From Lachnospiraceae bacterium (lineage in GTDB: Bacteria; Bacillota; Clostridia; Lachnospirales; Lachnospiraceae): DNA of 55,829 nt. A model generated the notes under the pieces. The model was not told where the DNA came from, ran no database searches, and worked only from the letters and a program-made list of their open reading frames with translations. Shown in pieces: positions 24,939 to 34,516 of this stretch. The translations under genes were made by a program, and so were the position numbers. The stretch covers positions 1 to 55,829 of the forward strand of contig JAFSLV010000005.1 of the NCBI GenBank assembly GCA_017448245.1, in the 5' to 3' direction. Every line of letters starts with the position of its first letter. Positions within the stretch are counted from its first letter, which is position 1.

Positions 24939-26989
24939 GGTCCCACCTCCGTTTGTGTGTATGTTACGGGAATCTTTAATGAAAAATCCGCCTTGTCCAG
25001 TGTAAAGTTGGGATTGTAATACGGATCCCCCGCATCGAGCACTGCCTTCCATCTCTCCTTAAATGCCTGCGCCTCCTGCCCGTAGCGTACGGCATTGGCG
25101 CCCTTGTCGTCTTTTCCGCGCGATTTGGATTCGTAATGCGTCAGCACCGCAAAGGGCGTAAAGAGAATCAGATATCCCTTTTCCCTCAGGCGCAGACAAA
25201 AATCCACGTCATTGAGCGACACGGCAAAGGCTTCGTCAAATCCCTTCATCTCCTCATAGAGCGATTTTTTCACCATCATGCAGGCGCCCGTCACCGCGCT
25301 GAGATTCTGCGCGTAGCACAGCCTCCCCATGTAGCCGAAGTTTTCCTTCGGTTTGCCGTAATGCGCATGCCCCGCCGTCCGGTGTGCGCCGAGACCCAGG
25401 ATGATCCCCGCGTGCTGCACCGTTTTGTCGGGAAAGACGAGCTTGGCGCCGACCGCGCCGATGTCTTTTCTCTGCGCATACATCAGCATCTCTTCGATCC
25501 AGTTGGGCGTCACGACCTCCGTATCGTTATTGAGCAGGATGACATACTCGCCCTTTGCCGCACTCACCCCGTAATTGACGACCGCGGAAAAAGAAAACGA
25601 CGCTTCCCCCGCGTCCGTTTCGGGCGTCAGATAATGCACGATGCGCACGCGTCCGCCGTATTCGTCCGAGGCAAATTCCTTATACAGTTCCGTCGTTTTT
25701 TCTTCCGTGGAACCGTTTTCCACAACGACGATCTCGTAATGGTCCCAGGTGCTGTTCATCACGATCGATTCCACGCAGCGCTTTAAGTCCGTTGCGTGAT
25801 CCCTCGAAGGGATCACGACGGACACGAGCGGCGTCCCCTCGATCTCGTACGAGATCTTGAAAATCGTTTCAAAGGCCCTGGTCGACGTGATCCGGAAATT
25901 GTGAAAGCCGTCTCTTTGAAGACTGTCCGCAACAGCCCCTCTTGCCGCTTCGATCGCATAGGTCTTGGCATCGATCGAGGAAGCGGTGGACTGTGCGTGG
26001 CTCCTCCAGTAATACAGAATGCGCGGCACATGCACGATTTTTCCCGCGCGCTGCGTCATGCGCAGGATCATGTCATGGTCCTGCGAGCCGTCATATTTTT
26101 TCTGCAACAGCGGCCCGTCCCCGATGAGCGTGCGTTTGAGGACACTGAAATGACAGATGTAGTTGTTGGCACGCAGCGTGTCCGGTGCGTAGTCCGGCTT
26201 GAAATGCGCGGTGACGATATGATCGACGCTCGCGCCGGAAAAGGTCGCCTCGTCACAGTAGAGATAGTCCGCGCCGTTTTGTGTGATCTGTTCCGCGTAG
26301 AGATATAAGATCTCCGGATGCAGGATGTCGTCATGATCGAGCAGGCCGATATAGTCGCCCGATGCCTCCGCCAGTGCGCAGTTGGTATTTTCGGAGATCC
26401 CTCCGTTTTCCTTCAGGCGCACATAGACGATGCGGAAATGACCGTCACGTAATTTCTTTTCGTGCTCGATGTATTCCTTTACGACATCGCCGACATACGT
26501 ATGCGCTTCGTCCGAGGCATCCGCCAGCACGAGCTCCCAGTTCTGGTAAGTCTGCATCAGCACCGATTCGATCATGTCGCGCAAAAAACGCTCCGGCGTA
26601 TTATAGAGCGGCACCAGGATGCTGAAGTGCGGAGGATCGGCAAATACGTGAGAGGCCTCCTCCAGCCGCACGGCATCCGAAGGAAAGCTCTTTGTCCCGA
26701 ATGCGAGCTTTGCTTTTTTCTCTTCGCGCTTTTCCTTAAGCTTGCGGATGACACCGGAAACGGAGCCCTGGTTGGTGACGCGCGTCACCTGCCGTCTGAC
26801 ATGTTTGACGAGCCTGCGTGCGGGCACGCTAAGGCGGTACGCGGGGGAGCTTACAACCTCGCCGATCGCTTCCCTGAGATCCTCGTTTTCCTCCTCGAGT
26901 TCGGAGATGCGCTCCGCAAGCACCTCGCTGCGAAACGCCTCTTCCTGCAGCGCCTTGTTATGCGGTTGTTTTTTTTCTTCACTCTGCAT
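24935..26989 (-). CDS. Tandem-domain GT2 glycosyltransferase
   Basis: A 684-residue protein. A short coiled coil (about 8-45, rich in EELEEENEDLRE) and a basic segment lead to two GT-A domains. The first starts at FSILVPLYNTPERFL with the acidic motif LLDHDDILHP; the second starts at VSVVIPSRDHATDLKRC with LLNNDTEVVTP. Both resemble rhamnan/O-antigen elongating GT2 proteins that carry two active sites on one chain. It probably extends the exported glycan in the cytoplasm. It overlaps the following and preceding genes by 4-11 bases. Confidence 0.85.
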   Translation of the reverse strand: MQSEEKKQPHNKALQEEAFRSEVLAERISELEEENEDLREAIGEVVSSPAYRLSVPARRLVKHVRRQVTRVTNQGSVSGVIRKLKEKREEKKAKLAFGTKSFPSDAVRLEEASHVFADPPHFSILVPLYNTPERFLRDMIESVLMQTYQNWELVLADASDEAHTYVGDVVKEYIEHEKKLRDGHFRIVYVRLKENGGISENTNCALAEASGDYIGLLDHDDILHPEILYLYAEQITQNGADYLYCDEATFSGASVDHIVTAHFKPDYAPDTLRANNYICHFSVLKRTLIGDGPLLQKKYDGSQDHDMILRMTQRAGKIVHVPRILYYWRSHAQSTASSIDAKTYAIEAARGAVADSLQRDGFHNFRITSTRAFETIFKISYEIEGTPLVSVVIPSRDHATDLKRCVESIVMNSTWDHYEIVVVENGSTEEKTTELYKEFASDEYGGRVRIVHYLTPETDAGEASFSFSAVVNYGVSAAKGEYVILLNNDTEVVTPNWIEEMLMYAQRKDIGAVGAKLVFPDKTVQHAGIILGLGAHRTAGHAHYGKPKENFGYMGRLCYAQNLSAVTGACMMVKKSLYEEMKGFDEAFAVSLNDVDFCLRLREKGYLILFTPFAVLTHYESKSRGKDDKGANAVRYGQEAQAFKERWKAVLDAGDPYYNPNFTLDKADFSLKIPVTYTQTEVGP

Positions 26990-28538
26990 GCAGTAAAATC
27001 ACACCCCAGTGATAGAGCTTTTGTCTCGAATATCTTTTGTGCGCCGCAATCCCGATGCGGTAGGTGCCCGGCGCAAGCGCCTCTTCCCCGATCCGCGTCT
27101 GAAAGCCGCCGAGCGCGCAGTTGCACTGGTCGGAAAACCTCAGCGCCTTGTCCGGCCGGTATTCCTCCGTCAGCGCAAAGGAGAGGATCTTGCCCTCGCC
27201 GGACGTGCTGCCGTCTTCTTCCTCACGCAGCCGCTGCAGGAGGAGCCTGCGCGTATACAGCGCGTTGTCGGCACCCGCGACAAAGGAAAATCCGCGGATC
27301 AGCCAGTCCTTTGCCCCTTCGTCCTGTCCGGTACCGCGCACATCCGTCCCGTCCCGCAGGCGTCCCGCGTATTCCACGTTGACATGAACGCAGGCGTCGT
27401 GGCGGTATGCGGACGCTTCCGGGGAAAACACGCGTCCCCTTTGTCTTGCAAGCTCTCCCGTAAGGCGGTCGCTCCCTCCCGTAAAAGGCACGATCGAGGG
27501 GCCGGTAGAGAGCCGTGCGTCAAAATAGGGATCCCTGCCAAACGTGCGCGGATGCCTCTTTTTCAGGATGGCCAGATCCCTTGAAAGCCTCAGAAGCTTT
27601 TCGTCATCCTTGCGGTCATCCCCTCTTGACATCGATTCGTGATGCAGCATGTGAACCGTGTTGCAGCACAGGTTGCGTAAACCACGCTCATACAGTGTAT
27701 AGCACAGGTCGACGTCGTTAAACGCGACCGGGAGTTCTTCGCAAAAGCCTCCCTGTTCGAGGAAGAGCTCCCTGCGGATCATGAGACAGGCGCCCGTCAC
27801 CGCGACGCAGGCGCGGACCGTCCGCGTATAGTCCCAAAAATAGCGCACATCGTCCGGTGATTCCGAAAGCACGTGCACGGGTCCGTAAAACTCGTTGACG
27901 ACACCGCAGTGCTGGATGCGAGGCACCTCTCCTTCTTTGTGCGGATAACAGAGCTTCATGCCGACGGCGCCCGCTTTTTCGGAAAGCGCAAAGGCACACA
28001 GCTCGGAAAGCCATCCCGCACCGTCCGCCTCCGTATCGTCATTCAAAAAAAGCAGAAGTTCGTTTCCCGATGCCGCTGCACCGCGATTGCACATTCTGCT
28101 GAAATGAAACTCCTCCGTCTGCACCAGATAGCGGCAGTCGTACGGACCGGAAGACCCCTTTGCTGTATCCAATATTTCGTTTATAATTTTACGGTTTTCC
28201 GTGCTGCTTCCGTTGTCGGTCACGATGATCTCATACCGGACGCGTTCTTTTTCCGGATCGATCGTGCGCACAAGAGCGTCCACACAGCGCCCAAGAAGCT
28301 CCGGATGGTCCTTCGTGGGAATGATGACGCTGACGGATACTTCCCGTGTCCTTGCCGCGCGGATCCTGTCCGCTTCCTCCCGGGGGATGCATCCTTTGTC
28401 GGGGAGCCTCCGCTCCCATTGTTCCGTCTCCTCTTCGGTATAAGCCCGGAAATCACTGTCCGCTTCCGCACGGTGCTTTCTTTTTTCGTAGTCCGCCCGT
28501 ACGCTGTCCGCAAGCTTCTCCTTGAGCAGACGGATCAT
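26979..28538 (-). CDS. GT2 glycosyltransferase with C-terminal extension
   Basis: A 519-residue protein. Residues about 70-340 form a GT2 domain: VSVIIPTKDHPELLGRC, ETD-like LFLNDDTEADGAGW, and a VTGACLMIRRELF block close to that of its neighbour. About 170 residues follow that do not look catalytic and contain beta-rich repeats (FSPEASAYRHDACVHVNVEY) ending in HWGVILLHAE; this may bind the polymer or the membrane complex. It lies between the large methyltransferase and the tandem GT2, with four- and eleven-base overlaps. Confidence 0.82.
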   Translation of the reverse strand: MIRLLKEKLADSVRADYEKRKHRAEADSDFRAYTEEETEQWERRLPDKGCIPREEADRIRAARTREVSVSVIIPTKDHPELLGRCVDALVRTIDPEKERVRYEIIVTDNGSSTENRKIINEILDTAKGSSGPYDCRYLVQTEEFHFSRMCNRGAAASGNELLLFLNDDTEADGAGWLSELCAFALSEKAGAVGMKLCYPHKEGEVPRIQHCGVVNEFYGPVHVLSESPDDVRYFWDYTRTVRACVAVTGACLMIRRELFLEQGGFCEELPVAFNDVDLCYTLYERGLRNLCCNTVHMLHHESMSRGDDRKDDEKLLRLSRDLAILKKRHPRTFGRDPYFDARLSTGPSIVPFTGGSDRLTGELARQRGRVFSPEASAYRHDACVHVNVEYAGRLRDGTDVRGTGQDEGAKDWLIRGFSFVAGADNALYTRRLLLQRLREEEDGSTSGEGKILSFALTEEYRPDKALRFSDQCNCALGGFQTRIGEEALAPGTYRIGIAAHKRYSRQKLYHWGVILLHAE

Positions 28539-31117
28539 CTGCGCTTCCTCTGCCTGCGGCTCTTTGTGCGGCTTTCCCTCACGTCCTCTCCGTCGTCATA
28601 ATCCTCAAAGGCATCAAAGCCCTCGTCGTCTTCGATGTCTATGTCGTCGTCGTAGAGATCGTCGTCTTCTTCCTCTTCTTCCTCAAAGAAATAGCGTCTC
28701 GACCGTTCGCGCTCCGCGCTCTCTGCGCGGTTACTCCTGCGGCGTCTGCGTGCGCTTTCCTCGGGCGAGGGCATGATCTCGCGCCGGCGCTTGTCCCTTA
28801 CGGGAACGCTCTCCCTGTCCGCGACCTCTTCGTCGTCGTAGTCACCGTCCTCTTCGTCCTCATACTCCTCTTCGTACGCTTCCTCATAGTCCTCTTCGTA
28901 GTCTTCTTCGTAGGCCTCTTCATCGGAGCCTGCGGAAAAAGGAAGCGACGCTAAGGTCTCCGGATCCTTTTTTGCGGCAGGAGCGTCCTCCGTCCCTCCG
29001 CCGGTCGTGGTGATAAACGGAGCGGGGGCGGGCGGGGCCGACATCACCTGCAGCTCCTCCTCCGGCGCCTCCATCTGATAGGTATAGAGATTGTCCGCCA
29101 TGTCCGCGGGAATCCGGATCATGCCGATCTGCACGGTGAGGATATTGCCTCTCCTGTCGGACAGCTCCTTCTTGTCCGGCGTAAAGGTGATATTGGGATC
29201 CGCGGTATGGAAGACGATGCTGTCATCCGAGAGCCATGCCCCGTTCGGCTGCACGGCCACGGGCGCGTTGTCATCGTTTATCGCTTTTCCGTTCCATTCT
29301 ACGCGTTTTATCGTCACTATACACGGTGCCATCGCGGGATCGAGGCGGACCTGCTTCATGCCGTTTTCAAAACGGATCTGCATCTGCGCATTGCCGTCCT
29401 TGTCATAACGGATATTGGGAAAGACCGAATCCTCCTCGGAAAAACCGTTGCCGCGGTCAAAATAGAGCTGGATCGACTGCTCCGTCACGATCTGCGGTGC
29501 GGAGATCTGATCCGGAACGACGCAGGCAAAGCCCAAGAGATTGCGCATCTCGACGAGCGATTTTCTGCCGCCGGTCACGTATTTCTGGAAGCCTTCCTCC
29601 TCGCGCATGAGCTGTGCGATCTCCGCGGCGTCGAGTCCGAGCTCCGCGTAGTATTTGTCCACGTTGATCACGCGCCTCTTTTCATCCTCGAGCACATAGC
29701 AGTAGAGCGCACGGAACGCGATCTCCCTGGTCGCGATCCGCTTGCCGTAGGTCCACTCATAGTCAATGATCGTCCACACCGGGCCGTTGACGAGGATATT
29801 GGAAAAGATCAGATCAAAATCGGCCGCCGGATAATCCTCACGGTAGCTGATCCGGCGCAGGTACTCCCGGAACAGCGCGTCAAATTCCGCCAGATCTCCC
29901 TTGGCGATGCACGCGTCCATCAGGGTCGAGAGCTGCACGCCGTTGACAAAAGAAAAGATCGCCGCATCCGACAGCTCGTCCAGCTGGCAGTCGTTGACCG
30001 CGATGTCGCCGCCGCGGTAGCGGTCCGTCAGCGTCGTATAGGCATCCGACATCGACCGCACATGCTCCTTGGCCGCGAGCGTGAGCGGATACTTGCGGAT
30101 CTGCATCCTGCCGAGCATGTCGAGCGCGATATCCGTGCGGATCTTGAAATCGTCCGCGCGGTCGTTGCTGTATTTGACAAAGATCGTCGGGATCGGCGGT
30201 CCGATCACGACCTCAAAGGAATTGGCAAATTCCGGATACATCCGGTCGCGGATCAGGGAATCAAAGGCCCTCTTTTCATTGAAGAGAATGAGCCGGTCAT
30301 TGTCAAAATTGTAGACATGATCGGAAAATTCCCCTTCCCTTGGCAGATACTGATCCGAATGCAGCATCGTCATGAATTTGTAATCCGGATACGGATAATA
30401 GAAATGATACTCGCTGATGCCCGCGTTGCGGATGAGACGCTCGAGCGTCGCACGCGAAAAGGTGCGCGCGGGATCCTCCGGCGCATAGCCCTCGATGCCG
30501 GTATAGTATCTGGCCGCGTGATCCTCCTTGCAGCCCGCAAAATACTTGAGGCCGAGGCGGTTTTCGATCGCGATGATGATGCGGCCGCCCGGTGCCAGGT
30601 GCCTCTGCAGCATGTACAAAAAGCTCTCAAACGGACGGTCCCCGCCGATGTAGGAGGCGCCGTACTCGAGCACGCCGATCAGAAAGATATACGAAAAATC
30701 GCGGTCGAGCTCCGGCTCGATATCACGGAAATTGCCCACATGGATCGTGATCCCGTCACGTTCCCTGTTCCGGTGCGCGTTGATGAGGGAGCGCTTTTTG
30801 GACAGCTCCACACAGGTGAGCTGCACGCCTTTGGCGCTGAGGGCACTCGTCACCGCGCCGCAGCCGCTGCCGACCTCGAGCACCTTGGCTCCCGGCTGGA
30901 TCGGCACCCACTCGACGATGTTGCCGCGCTTCTCGGACAGATGATAAAAAATCGGCCACGACGCGTGCTTTTCGATGATCTCCCCGTACTCCGACGGATG
31001 ATGATTGATCACGATGTTTAAGAGCTCGTCCTCCACCGCGCCGTCGCTGTAGAGATCCGCCCCCGTATAGTGCTTGTAATTCATCGCCACCCGGCCGATC
31101 ATTTCCGTTTGTAACAT
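28535..31117 (-). CDS. Large SAM-dependent methyltransferase with charged tail
   Basis: An 860-residue protein. A class I methyltransferase domain has the AdoMet loop KVLEVGSGCGAVTSA at 78-92 and ends near residue 270. The middle (about 290-640) has a kinase-like look (YPAADFDLIFSNILVNG, TIIDYEWTYG), seen in proteins that pair a methyltransferase with a phosphotransferase-like domain at glycan chain ends. The last ~150 residues are low complexity: repeated D/E-E-x-YEE blocks alternate with Arg/Lys-rich runs. It may cap or terminate the polymer, as WbdD-like proteins do; that is inference. Confidence 0.72.
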   Translation of the reverse strand: MLQTEMIGRVAMNYKHYTGADLYSDGAVEDELLNIVINHHPSEYGEIIEKHASWPIFYHLSEKRGNIVEWVPIQPGAKVLEVGSGCGAVTSALSAKGVQLTCVELSKKRSLINAHRNRERDGITIHVGNFRDIEPELDRDFSYIFLIGVLEYGASYIGGDRPFESFLYMLQRHLAPGGRIIIAIENRLGLKYFAGCKEDHAARYYTGIEGYAPEDPARTFSRATLERLIRNAGISEYHFYYPYPDYKFMTMLHSDQYLPREGEFSDHVYNFDNDRLILFNEKRAFDSLIRDRMYPEFANSFEVVIGPPIPTIFVKYSNDRADDFKIRTDIALDMLGRMQIRKYPLTLAAKEHVRSMSDAYTTLTDRYRGGDIAVNDCQLDELSDAAIFSFVNGVQLSTLMDACIAKGDLAEFDALFREYLRRISYREDYPAADFDLIFSNILVNGPVWTIIDYEWTYGKRIATREIAFRALYCYVLEDEKRRVINVDKYYAELGLDAAEIAQLMREEEGFQKYVTGGRKSLVEMRNLLGFACVVPDQISAPQIVTEQSIQLYFDRGNGFSEEDSVFPNIRYDKDGNAQMQIRFENGMKQVRLDPAMAPCIVTIKRVEWNGKAINDDNAPVAVQPNGAWLSDDSIVFHTADPNITFTPDKKELSDRRGNILTVQIGMIRIPADMADNLYTYQMEAPEEELQVMSAPPAPAPFITTTGGGTEDAPAAKKDPETLASLPFSAGSDEEAYEEDYEEDYEEAYEEEYEDEEDGDYDDEEVADRESVPVRDKRRREIMPSPEESARRRRRSNRAESAERERSRRYFFEEEEEEDDDLYDDDIDIEDDEGFDAFEDYDDGEDVRESRTKSRRQRKRR

Positions 31118-31136
31118 GGCGTCCCCTTCTCTTTCC

Positions 31137-32357
31137 TTATATTATTGTGATTGTACTCTCCATGTCATAGAAGCCGACGGTATCCTTGTCCGAGACCACC
31201 GTCAGCTGTAATGCGTCGTACAGTCTATGATATACCTTAAAGTCATTTTCTTCAAATCCGGTCACCCCGAAGGAGATCAGATAGGAGCCGCCCTGCAGGT
31301 GCATCTCCTGCGAAAAGGCGATCTTTTTGACCTCACCCTTTTTAAGCGGCTCCCGGTACGCCTTTTCGACCATCGTGTTGGTGCCCGTGATCTCGACGCC
31401 CTGGACGTTGCGGATGGTAAAGGCAAAGACCGGCGCCTTGATGTCCTCTTTGGCCTCCGCCGTCATGTGCACGACAAAGGTCGCCCCCTTCGAGATCGTC
31501 GATATCCGGCGACCCTCTTCGTCCGTTACGTAGAACTCCGTGATCCTTGCCTTGCCGTCGCCGTAGGACAGGAGGTTGGCATTTTCATCATAGACCGCTC
31601 CCGTTTCCGCGTCTTCGGGCTTCAGACCGACGAGCAGCTGTTTGTAGTCGTCGATCATCTGCTTGGGCGATCCCTCGCCGATGAGCCTGCCCTGATTGAG
31701 CAGGATCACGCGGTCGCAGTACCTTGCGATCGAACTCAGGTCGTGGGAGACAAAGATGATCGTCTTTCCCGCCTTTTTGAATTCTTCAAACTTATGATAA
31801 CATTTTGCCTGGAAAAAGACATCCCCGACCGACAGCGCCTCGTCCACGATCAGGATCTCCGGATCGATGTTGATCGCCACCGCAAAGGCAAGCCGCACAA
31901 ACATTCCGCTCGAATAGGTTTTGACCGGCTGGTGGATGTATTCGCCGATATCCGCAAAGGCAAGGATGTCGTCCATCCGCCGCGCGATCTCCTCCTCGGT
32001 AAAACCGATCATCATCCCGTTCAGGTAGATGTTGTCGATGCCGTTGTATTCCATGTTAAAGCCGGCGCCCAGCTCCAGCAGCGCGGAGATGTGCCCGTCG
32101 ACGCTGACCTCTCCTTCCGTCGGCGTCACGACACCCGTGATGACCTTTAAGAGCGTCGACTTGCCGCTGCCGTTGGTGCCGATGATGCCCACGGTCTCAC
32201 CGCGCGTGACGCTGATCGAGACGTTGTCGAGGGCGCGCTTTCTGGAGACGGCGTCTTTTTTGAGCAGATGAAACACATCCCTCAGACGGTCGGAGGGCCT
32301 GCGGTAGAGCTTGTAGACCTTGGTTAAGTTGGTGACTTTGATGGCGATATCACTCAT
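31137..32357 (-). CDS. Polysaccharide ABC exporter ATPase (Wzt/TagH type)
   Basis: About 406 residues. The nucleotide-binding half has Walker A GTNGSGKST (about 60-68), a signature YSSGM and Walker B ILIVDEALS. The region after about 270 is a separate beta-sandwich domain like the Wzt C-terminal carbohydrate-binding domain, which recognises the modified end of the exported chain; this suits a capping methyltransferase encoded next. The start at 32357 gives nine bases to AAGGA, while the ATG at 32363 would be too close. Works with the permease encoded just upstream. Confidence 0.92.
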   Translation of the reverse strand: MSDIAIKVTNLTKVYKLYRRPSDRLRDVFHLLKKDAVSRKRALDNVSISVTRGETVGIIGTNGSGKSTLLKVITGVVTPTEGEVSVDGHISALLELGAGFNMEYNGIDNIYLNGMMIGFTEEEIARRMDDILAFADIGEYIHQPVKTYSSGMFVRLAFAVAINIDPEILIVDEALSVGDVFFQAKCYHKFEEFKKAGKTIIFVSHDLSSIARYCDRVILLNQGRLIGEGSPKQMIDDYKQLLVGLKPEDAETGAVYDENANLLSYGDGKARITEFYVTDEEGRRISTISKGATFVVHMTAEAKEDIKAPVFAFTIRNVQGVEITGTNTMVEKAYREPLKKGEVKKIAFSQEMHLQGGSYLISFGVTGFEENDFKVYHRLYDALQLTVVSDKDTVGFYDMESTITII

Positions 32358-32397
32358 GTACATGCTTCCTTACGTGCAAATGTCCATGCCGCCTTCT

Positions 32398-32430
32398 GTG
32401 CAAGCACAACGGCTGCATGGCCGCTTGCAC
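32398..32430. other. Inverted repeat between exporter genes
   Basis: GTGCAAGC and GCTTGCAC (8 bp, exact) lie 17 bases apart in the 76-base gap between the permease stop and the ATPase start. No T-run follows, so it is more likely an mRNA hairpin than a terminator. Confidence 0.4.
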
Positions 32431-32433
32431 GGG

Positions 32434-33249
32434 TTATAACACGTCCGCAAAGTGTGGTTTGGTTCTCTTAAACACCACGGTTCCGATCGCGAAGAGTACG
32501 ATCGTCACCGCCCAGAAATACAGCGTCGATTCGTTGTGCGTAAAAAACCAGCTGCCCTCATACACGCAGGCGCGGTAGCCGCTCACCACATAGACCATCG
32601 GATTGAGCTTGACGATCCATCGCAGCGACTCCGGCACCATGTAGATGTCCCAGAGGACCGGCGTCGCCCACATGAAGAGCTGCAGTATGATCGAGATCGC
32701 GTGCGCGAGATCCCTGATAAATACCTGCACCGCGCAGGTAAAATAACCGATCGACAGCACCAGCACAAAGGCGCAGAACATATAATACGGCAGCTGTATC
32801 GTATAGACCGTCGGATAGTAACCGTAGATCACACCGAGGATCAGCATCAGCACCACAAATACCAGATGCACAAAGAGTGCGGAGATCACCTTGATCAGCG
32901 GCAGGATGCTGATCTTGAATACCACCTTTTTGACGAGGTAGTTGTATTCGGTGAGCGCCGCGGTCGCTCCCGTGAGCGCCTCCGAAAAGAAAAACCACGG
33001 TGCGAGCCCCGTCGTCAGAAAGAGCACATAGGGTACCACCGTTCCTCCCGCAAGCATCTGCGCGCGCGTCTTGAAGATCAGATCGAAGACGATCCAGTAC
33101 ATGACGATCGTCACCAGAGGCTGTATGAACGCCCAGATGACGCCCATATAGCTCCCCGCGTATCGCTTTTTAAAATCATTGACCGCAAGCCTTGCGATCA
33201 GCCGCCGGTTCTGGATGAGCTCCGCCGGCAGGGTCAGGAACTTTTTCAT
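32434..33249 (-). CDS. Polysaccharide ABC exporter permease (Wzm/TagG type)
   Basis: A 271-residue ABC-2 membrane protein with six hydrophobic helices, including GVIWAFIQPLVTIVMYWIVF, LFLTTGLAPWFFFSEAL and VIYGYYPTVYTI. The N-terminal amphipathic stretch VNDFKKRYAGSYMG is the usual interface helix of the family. It exports a lipid-linked polysaccharide across the membrane with the adjacent ATPase. Its start overlaps the rfbC stop by four bases. Confidence 0.93.
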   Translation of the reverse strand: MKKFLTLPAELIQNRRLIARLAVNDFKKRYAGSYMGVIWAFIQPLVTIVMYWIVFDLIFKTRAQMLAGGTVVPYVLFLTTGLAPWFFFSEALTGATAALTEYNYLVKKVVFKISILPLIKVISALFVHLVFVVLMLILGVIYGYYPTVYTIQLPYYMFCAFVLVLSIGYFTCAVQVFIRDLAHAISIILQLFMWATPVLWDIYMVPESLRWIVKLNPMVYVVSGYRACVYEGSWFFTHNESTLYFWAVTIVLFAIGTVVFKRTKPHFADVL

Positions 33250-33791
33250 AGATCTTTCAGACGCCCCCAGGCCTTGTCTTTTTCGGAGAGCACGGGCTCT
33301 TTTCCTTCAGGGACGGGCCAGGCAACGCCGATGTCCGGATCGTTCCAGGCAATCCCGCTCTCATCCTCCGGATGATAAAAGTCGGAGCACTTGTAGGTAA
33401 ATACCGCGTGATCACTCATCACGTAAAAGCCGTGCGCAAATCCCTTCGGGATATAAAACTGCTTGTGGTTCTCGTCGCTGAGCACCTCCGCGTGCCATTT
33501 GCCGTAGGTGGCGCTTCCCCTGCGCAGATCGACCGCGACATCAAAGACCTTGCCGGAAAAGACACGCACGATCTTGTCCTGCGGATGCTCCTTCTGGAAA
33601 TGCAGCCCCCGCAGCACGCCGCCTTTCGAGGCCGATTCGTTGTCCTGCACAAAGCGCATGTCGATCCCCGCCTCATGAAACTGTGTCTCATGATAGATCT
33701 CGAAAAAGTATCCGCGCGCGTCGCCGAACACCTCGGGCGTGATGATCTTGAGTCCCTCGATTTCGCATCCTTCGACTTTAATTTGTCCCAT
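33246..33791 (-). CDS. rfbC: dTDP-4-dehydrorhamnose 3,5-epimerase
   Basis: A 181-residue cupin-fold protein. It epimerises dTDP-4-keto-6-deoxyglucose at C3 and C5 to the 4-keto-rhamnose form. DARGYFFEIYH, RGLHFQKEHPQDKIVRV with the catalytic His, and IPKGFAHGFYV are standard. I place the start at 33791 (MGQIKV), with GGAAGG ahead; this overlaps the end of the preceding hypothetical gene by 14 bases. The upstream in-frame extension is low complexity and not supported. Confidence 0.95.
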   Translation of the reverse strand: MGQIKVEGCEIEGLKIITPEVFGDARGYFFEIYHETQFHEAGIDMRFVQDNESASKGGVLRGLHFQKEHPQDKIVRVFSGKVFDVAVDLRRGSATYGKWHAEVLSDENHKQFYIPKGFAHGFYVMSDHAVFTYKCSDFYHPEDESGIAWNDPDIGVAWPVPEGKEPVLSEKDKAWGRLKDL

Positions 33792-34512
33792 TGCCGTTTC
33801 CTTCCCCGTCGTCCGTATTCCGGTTGTTGTCCCCGCCGTTATCTTCCCGCGTTTCCTGATCCGGACCGCCGTCTCCAGCCACATCGCCCGGATCGTCCCC
33901 GCCGTCCGCTTCGTTATTATGCGTATCCTGCTCCTCTTCCTCCGTGCTCTCTTCTTCGTCCTCCTCCGTCACGTCGCCGAGACGCACGCTCGTCCCCGTC
34001 GGCGGCACGAGATATCCGGCAAGCGGACGCAAAATAACTTCCCACACGCCGTCCGTCAGGGTCGAGGAACGGATGACACCGTCCATGTCGTCATCCACAA
34101 AGGTCAGCTGCGTCGTGCGCGTATTCTGATCGGTCTTGGTCATCGTCACGCTGAACGACTCGCCCGTCACCATCCGTCCCGCGGAATCCGTCACGCGGAT
34201 GATGATGACGTTGCCCTCGGCAGTGATTTTTGGGGAAAGGGATGTCCCTTCCTCCTCCACATAGGGCACCTCTTCGACGACGGCCGCTCCGTCAAAAAAA
34301 CTCTCGTCCGACAAAAACGCTTTTAAGTTGTTGCCGATCTGTACGCCGTAGGCGGTCTCCTGTCCCTCTTCCCCGAGCGTCAGCCCCTGGCCGGCACCCG
34401 TGGAAGTGTTTCTTCCAAAGCGGTCTCGGTTTGTCGCGTAGACGATGACAAACACCAAAACGATCGCGCTGATGATGAGCAGTACGCCCTTCCGGATGAT
34501 GCCGTTTTGCAT
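33778..34512 (-). CDS. Secreted/anchored protein with SpaA-like domain and acidic tail
   Basis: A 244-residue protein with an N-terminal membrane helix (GVLLIISAIVLVFVIVY). Residues about 105-175 hold a small beta domain: DSAGRMVTGESFSVTMT, then DDDMDGVIRS and ILRPLAGYLVPP. The same pattern occurs in the GH25 lysozyme of this operon (about 208-265). The rest, from 180, is a Glu/Asp/Gly/Asn-rich tail without structure. It lies between rfbA and rfbC but has no enzyme signature; an extracellular scaffold or attachment point for the glycan is possible. Function unknown. Confidence 0.6.
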   Translation of the reverse strand: MQNGIIRKGVLLIISAIVLVFVIVYATNRDRFGRNTSTGAGQGLTLGEEGQETAYGVQIGNNLKAFLSDESFFDGAAVVEEVPYVEEEGTSLSPKITAEGNVIIIRVTDSAGRMVTGESFSVTMTKTDQNTRTTQLTFVDDDMDGVIRSSTLTDGVWEVILRPLAGYLVPPTGTSVRLGDVTEEDEEESTEEEEQDTHNNEADGGDDPGDVAGDGGPDQETREDNGGDNNRNTDDGEGNGNGTN

Positions 34513-34516
34513 GTCT

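Noticed and set aside
29207-31021. A 604-codon plus-strand frame
   Set aside because: Shadow of the large methyltransferase gene, no start site or family features.
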